Of a stretch of 64,000 nt of DNA, positions 45,213-53,977 are shown one piece after another. The notes beneath the pieces were generated by a model, which made no database searches, was not told the DNA's origin, and saw only the letters and a list, made by a program, of their open reading frames with translations. Source of the stretch: an uncultured bacterium (GTDB taxonomy: Bacteria; Pseudomonadota; Alphaproteobacteria; Sphingomonadales; Sphingomonadaceae); the NCBI GenBank assembly GCA_942636505.2, contig CALOGB020000144.1, positions 27,765 to 91,764 on the forward strand, read 5' to 3'. How positions within the stretch are numbered: position 1 is the first letter of the stretch; every line of letters starts with the position of its first letter. The translations under genes were made by a program, and so were the position numbers.

Positions 45213-45875
45213 ATGTTGATCATGATTGCCAACGTTCTGGATGCCAACAATCTCCAGTCGTTGCGAGATAATCTCGGCAAGACGCGTTATGTCGATGGGC
45301 GCCGGACCGCTGGTCGCGAAGCCCGCCCGGTCAAGCGCAACGAGCAGGTCGACCGCGCCGACCCGCTGTTGGCCGACATGCAGGACTTGGTGGTCGACCG
45401 GTTGCTCGCGAACCCGTTGTTCCGGATGGCCACACGACCGCACGTGGTTCGCCCGCCGCTGTTCAGCCGCTACGAACCTGGCATGGCCTATGGCAGCCAT
45501 GTCGACGACGCGATCATGGGCGGCATGCGCACCGACGTGTCCGTTACGATATTCCTGTCAGAGCCCGACACGTACGAAGGCGGCGAACTGGTGATCGAGT
45601 CCGCGGCGGGCGAACAGGACGTGAAACTCGCGGCAGGCGATGCAGTGGTCTATCCGACGACGGCGCTGCACCGCGTCGCGCCGGTCGTATCCGGCGAGCG
45701 CCTCGCCGCCGTAACCTGGGTACGCAGCTTGATCCGCGATGCCGATGCCCGCGAACTCCTGTTCGATCTGGAAACCGCACGGCACGCCCTGTTCGACCGC
45801 CTTGGCAAGACGCCCGAACTGGACCTGCTGGCAAAGACGCAGTCCAACCTGCTCAGGCGCTGGGCCGAAGATTGA
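45213..45875 (+). CDS. piuC: PiuC-type Fe(II)/2-oxoglutarate-dependent dioxygenase
   Basis: 220 aa. The 2-His-1-Asp facial triad is clear: His96 and Asp98 in YGSHVDDAIMGG, His153 in TALHRVAPV, and the 2-oxoglutarate-binding Arg163 in SGERLAAVTWV. FSRYEPGMAYG, FLSEPDTYEGGEL and KLAAGDAVVYP are family hallmarks, and the family's iron-regulated association with TonB siderophore receptors is known. The ATG at 45213 is used; the frame is open 22 codons upstream without support. Usually a TonB receptor (PiuA) is adjacent; here it is not. Confidence 0.93.
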   Translation: MLIMIANVLDANNLQSLRDNLGKTRYVDGRRTAGREARPVKRNEQVDRADPLLADMQDLVVDRLLANPLFRMATRPHVVRPPLFSRYEPGMAYGSHVDDAIMGGMRTDVSVTIFLSEPDTYEGGELVIESAAGEQDVKLAAGDAVVYPTTALHRVAPVVSGERLAAVTWVRSLIRDADARELLFDLETARHALFDRLGKTPELDLLAKTQSNLLRRWAED

Positions 45876-46078
45876 GACTGACCTTTGGACCATTAGGTAA
45901 CGCTAGGCTCACATCCGGCCACTGAGAGCCTCTCGTTCATAGCCCAGACGCGGACGCCCGTTCATGTGCATTCACGGTCGGAACGGACTACGAAGCACTG
46001 ACGGATAGGGCTGCAACCCCAACACGGCTGCCCTGATGTCGCGAACGAAGCCCAATGGGCCGGCAGAGGTCTCTTCAG

Positions 46079-46571
46079 CTAGGCCAACGCATCGTAGCGG
46101 AAGCGGGTGCCGGGGGCGAACGCGCTTGTTAGCGGTTCGTTCGCTTCGTCGCGCCGATTAGGCAGGCCGCTAGAGTGAGAGAGCAGGTAGCGAGGCGTGA
46201 TCGACCGCGTCACACCATCGTCGGTGAACGCGACATGCTCGGCCACTGGTCGATCCAGATCGATCAGGCCTTCCCGCACTATGTCATGAACCGCGACCGC
46301 CAGAACCACCTTGGCCAGAGATGCCGCTTCGAGTTTCGGGTGTCGCGAGCACCGTATTAGCCTTTGCATAGCCGACCATACCGGACGAGATTGCTCCGGA
46401 GCCTTTCAGCACTGCCCGGCTCCCGCCCCGTACGGACGCCAGGCCCATCCAGGCCGGCAAGTTGGCAAGGGTGCTGGGCGTCGTCGCGGCTGATGCACCT
46501 GCCGCCACGGTTATAGCGAGCGCTCCGAGGCACGGGGCAGCGAGCATAATCCGCTTGGACACCAAATCCAT
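46079..46571 (-). pseudogene. Beta-lactamase-family serine hydrolase, frameshifted and truncated
   Basis: The N-terminal part from ATG 46571 has a signal peptide (IMLAAPCLGALAITVAAGASAA) and a start of a class C beta-lactamase/esterase-type protein. Near 46340 the frame changes; the second frame continues KLEAASLAKVVLAVAVHDIV (SxxK motif SLAK), GLIDLDRPVAEH, SITPRYLLSHSSGLPNRR and PGTRFRYDALA, then stops where the YxN region should begin. The C-terminal half is missing. Confidence 0.75.
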
Positions 46572-46800
46572 TATCAACGCCCGTCAGCGACCTGCTTGCG
46601 ACATAAAGGTTCGACGCGACCAGGCTAGTCGAGCCCCCCGCCGCCGCCGACCGATCCGCGTCAGCGACGCCCCACACGCAGACGCTCACGCCGCTTCTCC
46701 CGCTTCCCAACTTCGGAAGCTGGTTCATCTTTGCGAATAACCGATTTTCAAGCCCGGCTATCCGCTCGCGAATGTCGTGATGGGGAAAGGAAAGCGGACA

Positions 46801-47154
46801 TTAATTACAAGCGAACGCGCACCTGATTTCGGCTTCTGTCAAACGCTCCTGCTTGGACCACAGCAGATAATAACCTGCTTCATAGCCATCGAGTTGGTGG
46901 TCGGGCTGTAACAAAGCTACCAGCATTCGACGGCCACCCTGCTGATCAAGCGGCAGACTTTCGATTTCCTTCCACAGCCGTGTCAGAAGATCGGTTTTGT
47001 TTCCCATCCCGTGGTCAAACGCTGCCACTACCTCAGAGGCAAGCGGCGAAAGCGTGACCAGCTTCTCGGCCAAAGGGCGGACGACGGAATGGCTGCGGGG
47101 CAGCAAAGCGCCTGTATCAATGCGGTCAACGATAGCGTCGAGCGGTTCGGACAT
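46801..47154 (-). CDS. Hypothetical cytoplasmic protein (117 aa)
   Basis: ATG-start frame with a soluble, mostly helical sequence (DAIVDRIDTGALLPRSHSVV; LTRLWKEIESLPLDQQGGRRMLVALLQPDHQLDGYEAGYYLLWSKQERLTEAEIRCAF, positions approx 55-115). No domain recognised. It is followed on the same strand by nothing, and preceded by a lipoprotein gene 80 bp upstream, so the two may be co-transcribed. Confidence 0.5.
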   Translation of the reverse strand: MSEPLDAIVDRIDTGALLPRSHSVVRPLAEKLVTLSPLASEVVAAFDHGMGNKTDLLTRLWKEIESLPLDQQGGRRMLVALLQPDHQLDGYEAGYYLLWSKQERLTEAEIRCAFACN

Positions 47155-47234
47155 CGAAGCCTTGTCCCCCTTTGCCGCAATGTCTGCAAGTGGGCGGAAG
47201 CGGAATGGCCGAGATGGGAGAGGTCAGCGGTCTT

Positions 47235-47612
47235 TCAGCACGGGCCATGCCAGAACACGCCTTGGCTCGGCTCTGAGTAGCAAGTCGCAGGCATCGGTAG
47301 GTTCGCTTTGCTGCGTAGCACCTCATAGCCGTAGCCACCATCAACAGATGCTTTGGTCACGATATCGACGCCCCATGTGTGGACCGTGACATCCTCCGGA
47401 TGTAGACTCGCGATGGCTGTTGGCCATTGTCTCCTTGAGACTTTTCTCCAATTGCGCGGCAGTTCAGGCGGGTGCGTATCCATAAGAGCCTGAGCCTCGG
47501 CTCGGATCACCTCCAGCCTTACGGCATCAGCGATGGGCCGGTTGCAGCTACTGAGAAAGAACACAGCCGCTACCGTGGCGAGTGTCGTTGTCGAGTATCT
47601 CGGTCTGCGCAT
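47235..47612 (-). CDS. Putative lipoprotein (125 aa)
   Basis: The N-terminus MRRPRYSTTTLATVAAVFFLSSCNRP has a signal peptide ending in a lipobox-like FLSSC, so Cys23 is the probable lipidation site. The mature region is small with Trp- and Tyr-rich strands (VTVHTWGVDIV, YGYEVLRSK). Function not recognised. Confidence 0.65.
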   Translation of the reverse strand: MRRPRYSTTTLATVAAVFFLSSCNRPIADAVRLEVIRAEAQALMDTHPPELPRNWRKVSRRQWPTAIASLHPEDVTVHTWGVDIVTKASVDGGYGYEVLRSKANLPMPATCYSEPSQGVFWHGPC

Positions 47613-48010
47613 CAGGCATCAAAGCATATCCACCGAACGTCCGCTACTGGGCGATCATCGCTAGAACGCCCTCTGCGGGCAGGACCCATAAGCGGTCGCT
47701 CAAGTCGCGCTCGTCGCCTTCCGAAACCAGCTGCTTGTTCAACTGCAATTTTCGGATCGTTGGTCAGGTCGCAAACGGCTAGGCAGGCTTCGGGCGAGCC
47801 ACGAGACTTCGCTGCTTTTGCGTGATAAGCATAGTCTTGGGCCGCCGTTGCCAAGTGCCCGTTGCCCAGTGCCCAGTGACTGTCCAATACCCTCGACCCG
47901 AAGATCTATAATTCTTCAGAACATTGGAAGACCTCAAGACAGTCCTGCGACGAAGCTGTACAGCGATACCACCTGACCGGCAGGGCAAACTAACTTTCAG
48001 GGAAACGAAC
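47613..48010. other. Intergenic region, no supported gene
   Basis: About 400 bp between the lipoprotein gene and the MocR regulator. A 91-codon minus-strand frame (47612-47887) has no credible domain or start signal. Short direct copies of CCAGTGCCC occur near 47860-47880 (GTTGCCCAGTGCCCAGTGAC). Otherwise nothing. Confidence 0.4.
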
Positions 48011-49432
48011 ATGAGCATGCCATCGGCTGCTTCGCCCCTGTCGATCGTCATCGATCGCGATCGACCTGTTCCAATCGCCGAACAGATAACGATAAATTTG
48101 CGCGAAGCGATCGTCGAGGGTCGTCTGGAGCCTGGCGCGCGGCTGCCATCATGGCTCGACATGGCGACTCAGCTTGGCGTCGCCCGAGGTACCGTCAGGA
48201 CGGCGTACGAACGGTTGATCGATGAATCGCTCGTGATATCCTCTGGCGCCGCCGGAACGCGTGTCGCGGAAATGCCGATCAGCCTGCCCGCCGCGGTTCA
48301 TGTCGACATTCCTCGCCCGATGCGGGGGATCGAGCGCGGCTTCTATCTGAAGCCGCTCCCCTTCCAGATGGGAGTACCGGCCCAGGACGCTTTCCCGGCG
48401 AAACTCTGGTCGCGGATGCGGACCAAGGCGGTGCGCGACGATGCGATGGCGCCGGTCGGGCCGCCCGATCCGCGCGGCCATCCCGATCTTCGCGCGCAGA
48501 TCGCAAGCTATCTGGCGATCGCGCGCGGTATTCGGTGCCTGCCCGACCAGATCATCCTCACAAGCGGCTACAAGAATGGCCTGAGCCTCGCGATTTTGAC
48601 GTTGCAGGCACAAGGCCGCACCGCCTGGATGGAAGATCCGGGATTTCCGATGGCGCGGCGGGCGCTGGAACTCGCCGGCATGTCGATCGCCTATGTCCCG
48701 GTCGACGCGGAGGGTATCCAGGTCGCCCGCGGGGTCGAGATCGCCCCCGACGCGGCGATCGCGGTGGTGACGGCGGGGCAGCAGGCGCCGACCGGGGTCG
48801 CCCTGTCTCCGAAACGCCGACGAGAACTGCTGGCGTGGGCGGTGCGCGAAGACGGCTGGATCATCGAGGACGATTATCTGAGCGAACTCCAGTTGTCGGG
48901 ACGCGCAGCGCTGGCGTTCGCGGGGACCGATCCGAACGGCCGGGTGATCCATGTCGGCAGCTTCGGCAAGACGCTCAGCCCGGCGCTCGGCCTCGGGTTC
49001 GTGGTCGCGCCGCTGTCGCTCGCCGAGCGGTTTGGCGAGGTTGCAGCCTTCCTCAATCCCGCCCCGAACTCCACGACCCAGCTCGCGCTGGCGGCTTTCC
49101 TGGCGGAGGGTCATTATCTGCGCCACCTGCGGCATATGAAAGCGCTATACCGAGAGCGGCGCGACGCGCTCAACGCGTGTCTCGGCATGAATTTTGGGGT
49201 AGACGCTTTTGCCGGGCTCGCCGTTCGCGTGCCGCTTCCCGATGGGAGCGACGACTCCGCGATGGCCGAACGTGCGCTCGCGCTCGGCATCGCGCCAGCG
49301 CCGCTTTCGCGCTGGAGGGGTGGCGATGGTCCTGCGACGCCGGGCTTCCTGCTCGGCGTGACCAACCTGCGGCCTGGGTATCTCGAAAAGGCCTGCGCGT
49401 CGCTCAAGCAACTGCTGGCGGAGGCTACCTGA
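48011..49432 (+). CDS. MocR/GntR-family PLP-dependent transcriptional regulator
   Basis: 473 aa from ATG 48011 with GGGAA upstream. N-terminal GntR-type winged helix (PIAEQITINLREAIVEGRLEPGARLPSW, LGVARGTVRTAYERLIDE) joined to a fold-type-I aminotransferase domain with the PLP Lys in VGSFGKTLSPALGLGF and the Asp-containing WIIEDDYLSELQ. MocR regulators sense amino acids or B6 derivatives and usually control a neighbour. The azoreductase gene 31 bp downstream in the same direction is the first candidate. Full length. Confidence 0.92.
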   Translation: MSMPSAASPLSIVIDRDRPVPIAEQITINLREAIVEGRLEPGARLPSWLDMATQLGVARGTVRTAYERLIDESLVISSGAAGTRVAEMPISLPAAVHVDIPRPMRGIERGFYLKPLPFQMGVPAQDAFPAKLWSRMRTKAVRDDAMAPVGPPDPRGHPDLRAQIASYLAIARGIRCLPDQIILTSGYKNGLSLAILTLQAQGRTAWMEDPGFPMARRALELAGMSIAYVPVDAEGIQVARGVEIAPDAAIAVVTAGQQAPTGVALSPKRRRELLAWAVREDGWIIEDDYLSELQLSGRAALAFAGTDPNGRVIHVGSFGKTLSPALGLGFVVAPLSLAERFGEVAAFLNPAPNSTTQLALAAFLAEGHYLRHLRHMKALYRERRDALNACLGMNFGVDAFAGLAVRVPLPDGSDDSAMAERALALGIAPAPLSRWRGGDGPATPGFLLGVTNLRPGYLEKACASLKQLLAEAT

Positions 49433-49463
49433 GCCGACCGTGCCCTATGACAAGGACTGATGC

Positions 49464-50114
49464 ATGAAACTGCTCCACGTCGATACCAGTCCCAAGAGCG
49501 AACGATCGAACTCGCGCGCCCTGGGTCAATACTTCGTCGGGAAGCTCGCACTCGGCATGCCCTCGCTGACGATCGATCACCTCGATCTCGTAACCGACCC
49601 TGCGCCGGCCATGACCGAAGCGTTCACGATCGCGAGCTATACACCGGCCGCGGAACGCACGGTCGAGATGAAGCGAGCGTTGGTCGCCTCGGATGCATTG
49701 TGCGCCCGAATGCTCGACGCCGACGCGCTGGTATTCGCCATGCCGATGTACAATTGGTCGATGCCGGCGGCGTTCAAGGCGTTCGTCGACGCGGTGGTCC
49801 GTGCCGGGATAACCTATGTCGCGACCGCTGATGGACGCTATGTCGGCGCGTTGGGAACGAAGAAGATACTGTTCCTGACGACGCGCGGCGGCGATTTGCG
49901 CCCCGGTTCGCCGTTGGCGGGGATGGATGCGCTCACCCCTGCCCTGCGCGCGGCGTTCGAATTCATGGGCGCGGTCGACCCGCGCTTCGTCGATGCGCAA
50001 CCCGTGCAGTTCGCGCAGCCAGACGACCGCGCCGCCGCCCTGGATCGCGCCCGCATCGAGCTCGACCGGATCGCCGAGGAGTGGACCGGGCAACCGATAT
50101 TGGCCGCCGCATGA
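49464..50114 (+). CDS. azoR: FMN-dependent NADH-azoreductase
   Basis: 216-aa flavodoxin-fold enzyme. LHVDTSPKSERSNSRALG binds the FMN phosphate, and FAMPMYNWSMPAAFKAFVDAVVRAG and LTTRGGDL are the conserved AzoR segments. It reduces azo compounds and quinones by two-electron transfer, a detoxifying role. Start ATG 49464. It overlaps the next (broken) acetyltransferase gene by 4 nt (ATGA). Confidence 0.92.
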   Translation: MKLLHVDTSPKSERSNSRALGQYFVGKLALGMPSLTIDHLDLVTDPAPAMTEAFTIASYTPAAERTVEMKRALVASDALCARMLDADALVFAMPMYNWSMPAAFKAFVDAVVRAGITYVATADGRYVGALGTKKILFLTTRGGDLRPGSPLAGMDALTPALRAAFEFMGAVDPRFVDAQPVQFAQPDDRAAALDRARIELDRIAEEWTGQPILAAA

Positions 50115-50405
50115 GCCGCACGACCAGGCCTGTCGTCGACAATGAAGCGCAGCACCGGTTCGAGACGCCGATCGACGGCGAGGCCATTGCCGCTGCCTAT
50201 TACCGCATCGACGACAATGCTCGCGTGGTCCTGATCCATACCGAGGTTCCGAGCGAATATGGTGGCCAAGGCTTCGCGACCGCGCTGGCCACCGGCGTGT
50301 TCGACCTGATCCGGCAGGGCCGGGCGGAAAGTCGTGCTCAGCTGCTCGTTCATGGCCGACTTCTACCGGAAGCATCCGGAATATGCGGACATCGTCGATG
50401 GCTGA
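50111..50405 (+). pseudogene. YjdJ-type GNAT acetyltransferase with frameshift
   Basis: The frame from ATG 50111 reads NEAQHRFETPIDGEAIAAAYY and VVLIHTEVPSEYGGQGFATAL, matching small GNAT proteins of the YjdJ/DUF type. Just after DLIR (around 50313) the family sequence continues in another frame (+1): RKVVLSCSFMADFYRKHPEY then ADIVDG and a stop at 50405. The zero frame runs on to 50440 as unrelated sequence. A one-base insertion or two-base deletion, real or a sequencing error, explains this. Confidence 0.8.
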
Positions 50406-50434
50406 ATGGATACCCAGTTCGGTTCGCGCGCGCT

Positions 50435-50712
50435 GCGTGAATGGCCGGGCGGGCATATCCCGAACCATCGGCACGATCTTGTTCGCATACAAATGATCGC
50501 ATCGACCAAGCGATCGTGTGCGAGGCCCGGCGCCGTATTTCAAATGGAAGCGCTGCTAGCCCAGCCCCTTTACGTCCGTGCGCTCTCACGCGCGACCGTC
50601 TCCGGCGATCCTACGTACAGTGACCTGCGCTCGATTTCTGTGTAGAACTGCGCTCGCGCCATCGGTGGTAGTGCTTCCCGAGACCGAAGAAATCGATGCC
50701 GAACTCGTGCAT
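50435..50712 (-). pseudogene. LLM-class flavin-dependent oxidoreductase remnant (C-terminal end)
   Basis: On the minus strand PPMARAQFYTEIERRSLYVG and SPETVARESA match the conserved tail of luciferase-like monooxygenases. After a frameshift near 50573 another frame continues VKGLG, stop, QRFHLKYGAG and NKIVPMVRDM, the usual end of the family. About 90 residues remain; the rest of the gene is absent. Confidence 0.7.
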
Positions 50713-50763
50713 GACGACAGGCTCCCGACGCTCGGCTTGGCACCACTTTCGTCGCGTCGATAC

Positions 50764-51600
50764 TCAACCCGACCCATCCAGACGAGCGGAACGGCGCGCG
50801 CTCGAAAACGCCATATCGACCGGCCGCTGCGGGATTTCGGTGATGCTGGAAACGACGATCGACTCCCGCAACCAGTCGTCGAACCTAATCGACGATTTCC
50901 GCGACCCCCAACTCACGACCAAGGCTTCATCCTGCATGTGTGCGCCAAAATAGGGCGTCTCGGGGCTGACGACGATATCGCGCGGGTCCTCGTTGGCGCC
51001 GAGAATATCTTCGGCAAACCGGTCGAGACGCCTTACGTCGGGACCGGCGATCTCGATCACCGTGTTCGCCGGTCGCTCCAGTGCGATCCGTTGCAGTTCG
51101 GCAACCACGTCGTTCACCGCGATCGGTTGCATCAGCAACGGCGCCAAATGGAGACACCTGCCGTCCCCACCAAGGTCGACGATCCCGTACAGATATTCGT
51201 AGAACGGCGTCGATCGCAGGATCGTGAACGGAATGGCCGATCCCGCGACGAGACGCTCCTGCAACAGTTTCGCGCGGAAATAACCGGTAGTGCCAAGTCG
51301 ATCGGTGCCTACCGCCGACAAGGCAATGTGATGCGCGACACCGGCGCTTCGCTCGGCTTCCAGCAGGTTGCAACACGACGCGTCGAAGAAAGCGTGCATG
51401 TCGTCCGCCGCCGCATAGCCGGGGCTGGAGACGTCAATGACGATATTCACGCCGTCGAGCGCCTCTGCGAGCCCCATGCCGGTAACGGTATCGATCCCGC
51501 AGGAGCGCGCGACGACGACGACGTCGTGGCCATCGACGCGCAGCCCCGCGACGAGCCGGCGACCGACCATTCCCGTGCCGCCAACCACCGCAATTGTCAT
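50764..51600 (-). CDS. NmrA-like NAD(P)H-binding oxidoreductase (paralogue A)
   Basis: 278 aa. Rossmann start MTIAVVGGTGMVGRRLVAGL, then VNIVIDVSSPGY, HHIALSAVGTDRL, TGYFRAKLLQERL and a C-terminal substrate domain, an atypical SDR of the NmrA/quinone-reductase-2 type. It resembles the protein at 53978-54739 throughout, but carries ~30 extra C-terminal residues that run toward the decayed monooxygenase and may be a stop-loss extension. Last gene of the operon that starts at 54739. Confidence 0.85.
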   Translation of the reverse strand: MTIAVVGGTGMVGRRLVAGLRVDGHDVVVVARSCGIDTVTGMGLAEALDGVNIVIDVSSPGYAAADDMHAFFDASCCNLLEAERSAGVAHHIALSAVGTDRLGTTGYFRAKLLQERLVAGSAIPFTILRSTPFYEYLYGIVDLGGDGRCLHLAPLLMQPIAVNDVVAELQRIALERPANTVIEIAGPDVRRLDRFAEDILGANEDPRDIVVSPETPYFGAHMQDEALVVSWGSRKSSIRFDDWLRESIVVSSITEIPQRPVDMAFSSARRSARLDGSG

Positions 51601-51681
51601 CGGACCAGATCCTCGTCGCTGATGCCTCGTGATGCGACGGGTCTATCGATGCACGGTACTATCGCCAGACCCGAGACCTGG

Positions 51682-52341
51682 CTAACCGCCTGTACCAACG
51701 GTGCCCGCGATCTGCTGCAACGCCTGTTCGAACACCGCGACCGGTTGTCCGCCCGAGATCAGATGCTTGCCGTCGATCACGATCGCCGGCACTGCATTGA
51801 TCCTGCGGCCACGCCAATACTCCTCCGCCTGCCGGACCTCGTCGGCATACCGCCCAGAGGTCAGCACGTCGCCCGTCGCGACCGGGTCGAGACCAGCCTT
51901 CGCTGCGGCGGCGACCAATACCTGATGGTCACCCGGATCGGCGCCATCGGTGAAATTGGCGTCGAACAGCGCATGCTTGAGTTCGGACTGCCGCCCTTCG
52001 ATGCCGGCCCAGTGCAACAGCCGGTGCGCATCGAACGTGTTGTAGATCCGGCTGTCGTCGTTCATCGCCATCGCGAAGCCGAGTTCGGCGGCGCGACCGA
52101 CGATCATCGCCCGGTTCGCGGCCGACTGCTCGCGCGTCGATCCGTATTTCTGCGCGACGTGCTCGCCGATATTCTGACCGCCGGCCGGCATCGTCGGGTT
52201 CAATTCGAACGGCTGGAACGCGATCTCCGCATCGAGCGCGTCGGCGGAGCGCGCCAGTGCCTTTTCAAGGGCGCGCAGGCCGATGATGCAGCACGGGCAG
52301 GCAATGTCCGACACGAAGTCGATCTTGAGGTGGGCCGTCAT
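51682..52341 (-). CDS. DsbA-family oxidoreductase, FrnE-like
   Basis: 219 aa. Thioredoxin-fold with an insert of helices; the redox site is DIACPCCIIG (CPCC, C-x-x-C spacing with the two outer cysteines). PFELNPTMPAGGQNI, AMNDDSRIYNTFDAHRLLHWA and the C-terminal INAVPAIVIDGKHLISGGQP (cis-Pro loop) fit FrnE proteins, which are cytoplasmic and linked to stress or polyketide tailoring. GGAG lies 6 nt upstream of ATG 52341. Fourth-last step in the redox operon. Confidence 0.88.
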   Translation of the reverse strand: MTAHLKIDFVSDIACPCCIIGLRALEKALARSADALDAEIAFQPFELNPTMPAGGQNIGEHVAQKYGSTREQSAANRAMIVGRAAELGFAMAMNDDSRIYNTFDAHRLLHWAGIEGRQSELKHALFDANFTDGADPGDHQVLVAAAAKAGLDPVATGDVLTSGRYADEVRQAEEYWRGRRINAVPAIVIDGKHLISGGQPVAVFEQALQQIAGTVGTGG

Positions 52342-52414
52342 GATGGTCTCCACGGGATGGCGTCGCCGCGCCATTTCGCCGTGCCGTGGGAGGATCGCCA
52401 CCCCCGTTCGGCGT

Positions 52415-52999
52415 TTACTGCAGCCCTTCCGCCGCGAGCGTGGCCTGCACGGCCGGACGGGCGCGGAGCGTGTCGTACACCGGCACGAGCGCGGACGGGA
52501 TCGCGACGCCGAACCGGGTCGCCCACAGCAACGTGACGAACAGATAGAAGTCGGCAACGCTTGGTTGGTCGCCAAGCAGATACGCGCCCGCCACGCGATC
52601 GGCGAGATACTGGAGCCGCTTGCTGATGTAGGCGCTTGCGATCGCCTTCTGGCTGTCGGAGCCATCATGCCAGAACAGCTTGTAGCTCTTGTGGATCTCG
52701 GTCGAGATATAGGCGAGCGCCTCGAGCAGGCGGGGCCGTCCGAGCGGGCCTTCGAGCGCGAATTGCGGGTAGATGCCGGCGAGATAATCGAGGATCGCGA
52801 TGTTCTCGGTAACGAGTTCGCCATTGTCCAGCACGAGCGCCGGGACATAGCCCTTGATCGTGACCGCATCGAAATCCGCGCCCGAACTCGTCGTCTTGGT
52901 CGTCAGGTCGACGCGTTCGCTGTCGAACGACGCCCCGGTTTCGTGGAGTGCGATATGCGCGGCAAGGCTGCACGCACCGGGAGAATAATAGAGTTTCAT
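52415..52999 (-). CDS. Glutathione S-transferase
   Basis: 194 aa. The N-terminal thioredoxin-like domain begins MKLYYSPGACSLAAHIALHE, with the glutathione-binding Ser/Cys region of beta-class enzymes, then LVTENIAILDYLAGIYP (cis-Pro and ESxAI-like site) and an all-helical C-terminal domain. It would conjugate or reduce electrophiles. AGGA lies upstream of ATG 52999. Part of the 50764-54739 operon. Confidence 0.92.
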   Translation of the reverse strand: MKLYYSPGACSLAAHIALHETGASFDSERVDLTTKTTSSGADFDAVTIKGYVPALVLDNGELVTENIAILDYLAGIYPQFALEGPLGRPRLLEALAYISTEIHKSYKLFWHDGSDSQKAIASAYISKRLQYLADRVAGAYLLGDQPSVADFYLFVTLLWATRFGVAIPSALVPVYDTLRARPAVQATLAAEGLQ

Positions 53000-53023
53000 C
53001 GGATATATCCTAGCTCGATGGCG

Positions 53024-53488
<465 letters not shown>

Positions 53489-53496
53489 GATACTAT

Positions 53497-53532
53497 CCTT
53501 GAAATGAGATCGGCCCTTGAAATGAGATCGGG
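53497..53532. repeat. 18-bp tandem duplication upstream of the AhpD-like gene
   Basis: CCTTGAAATGAGATCGGC (53497-53514) is followed by CCTTGAAATGAGATCGGG (53515-53532), 17 of 18 identical. On the coding (minus) strand it lies between the membrane-protein stop and the AhpD-like start and duplicates an AAGG-containing ribosome-binding-site sequence. Confidence 0.85.
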
Positions 53533-53943
53533 TCAGGCGGGATGTCGTGCCGCGCGCCGATCGCCGATCGCCCACACCGCGATCAGCGTGCCGAGCAGCG
53601 CGGGCAGCGTCACCGCGGGGAAGTCGCGCGCCAATGCGGACGTGCCGCAGATGCCGACCGCGACTTCCCAGAAGTGGAACAGCGCATGCCCCGAGAGCCA
53701 CAAAGCCGGCGCGGCCCAGGCGACGACCCGATAGTCCGAGCGGGCGGCACCGAACAAAAATGCACCGCCCAGAAAGAGGTAGATCAGGCCGATATCGCGG
53801 ATGAAATGCTGGTTGAACGGACCGGTCGTGGTCACGCCGGGCACCGCGAAATACCAGACGGTCGGCGACGCGAGCATGCAGAGGCCGTTCGCGACCGCAC
53901 CGATGCCGAGCACGACCCCCAGGCCGAGGCAGAATGTCTTCAT
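53533..53943 (-). CDS. Four-helix membrane protein (DoxX-like)
   Basis: 136 aa with four hydrophobic segments: residues ~4-27, ~48-65, ~73-92 and ~107-127. The FNQHFIRDIGLIYLFLGGAFL and HALFHFWEVAVG parts, with His and Trp in the membrane, are seen in small uncharacterised proteins that travel with redox enzymes. AGGAG precedes ATG 53943. Function unknown; co-transcribed with the redox operon. Confidence 0.75.
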   Translation of the reverse strand: MKTFCLGLGVVLGIGAVANGLCMLASPTVWYFAVPGVTTTGPFNQHFIRDIGLIYLFLGGAFLFGAARSDYRVVAWAAPALWLSGHALFHFWEVAVGICGTSALARDFPAVTLPALLGTLIAVWAIGDRRAARHPA

Positions 53944-53977
53944 CGTCTATCTCCTGCAAAGGAATGCGCTGACCTAG

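Noticed and set aside
44722..45213. 163-codon plus-strand frame with apparent membrane segments
   Set aside because: The hydrophobic stretches are the complement of Gly/Glu repeats on the minus strand, which has the signal peptide and AAGGA start.
47612..47887. 91-codon minus-strand frame
   Set aside because: No ribosome binding site or recognisable pattern; composition unlike neighbouring genes.
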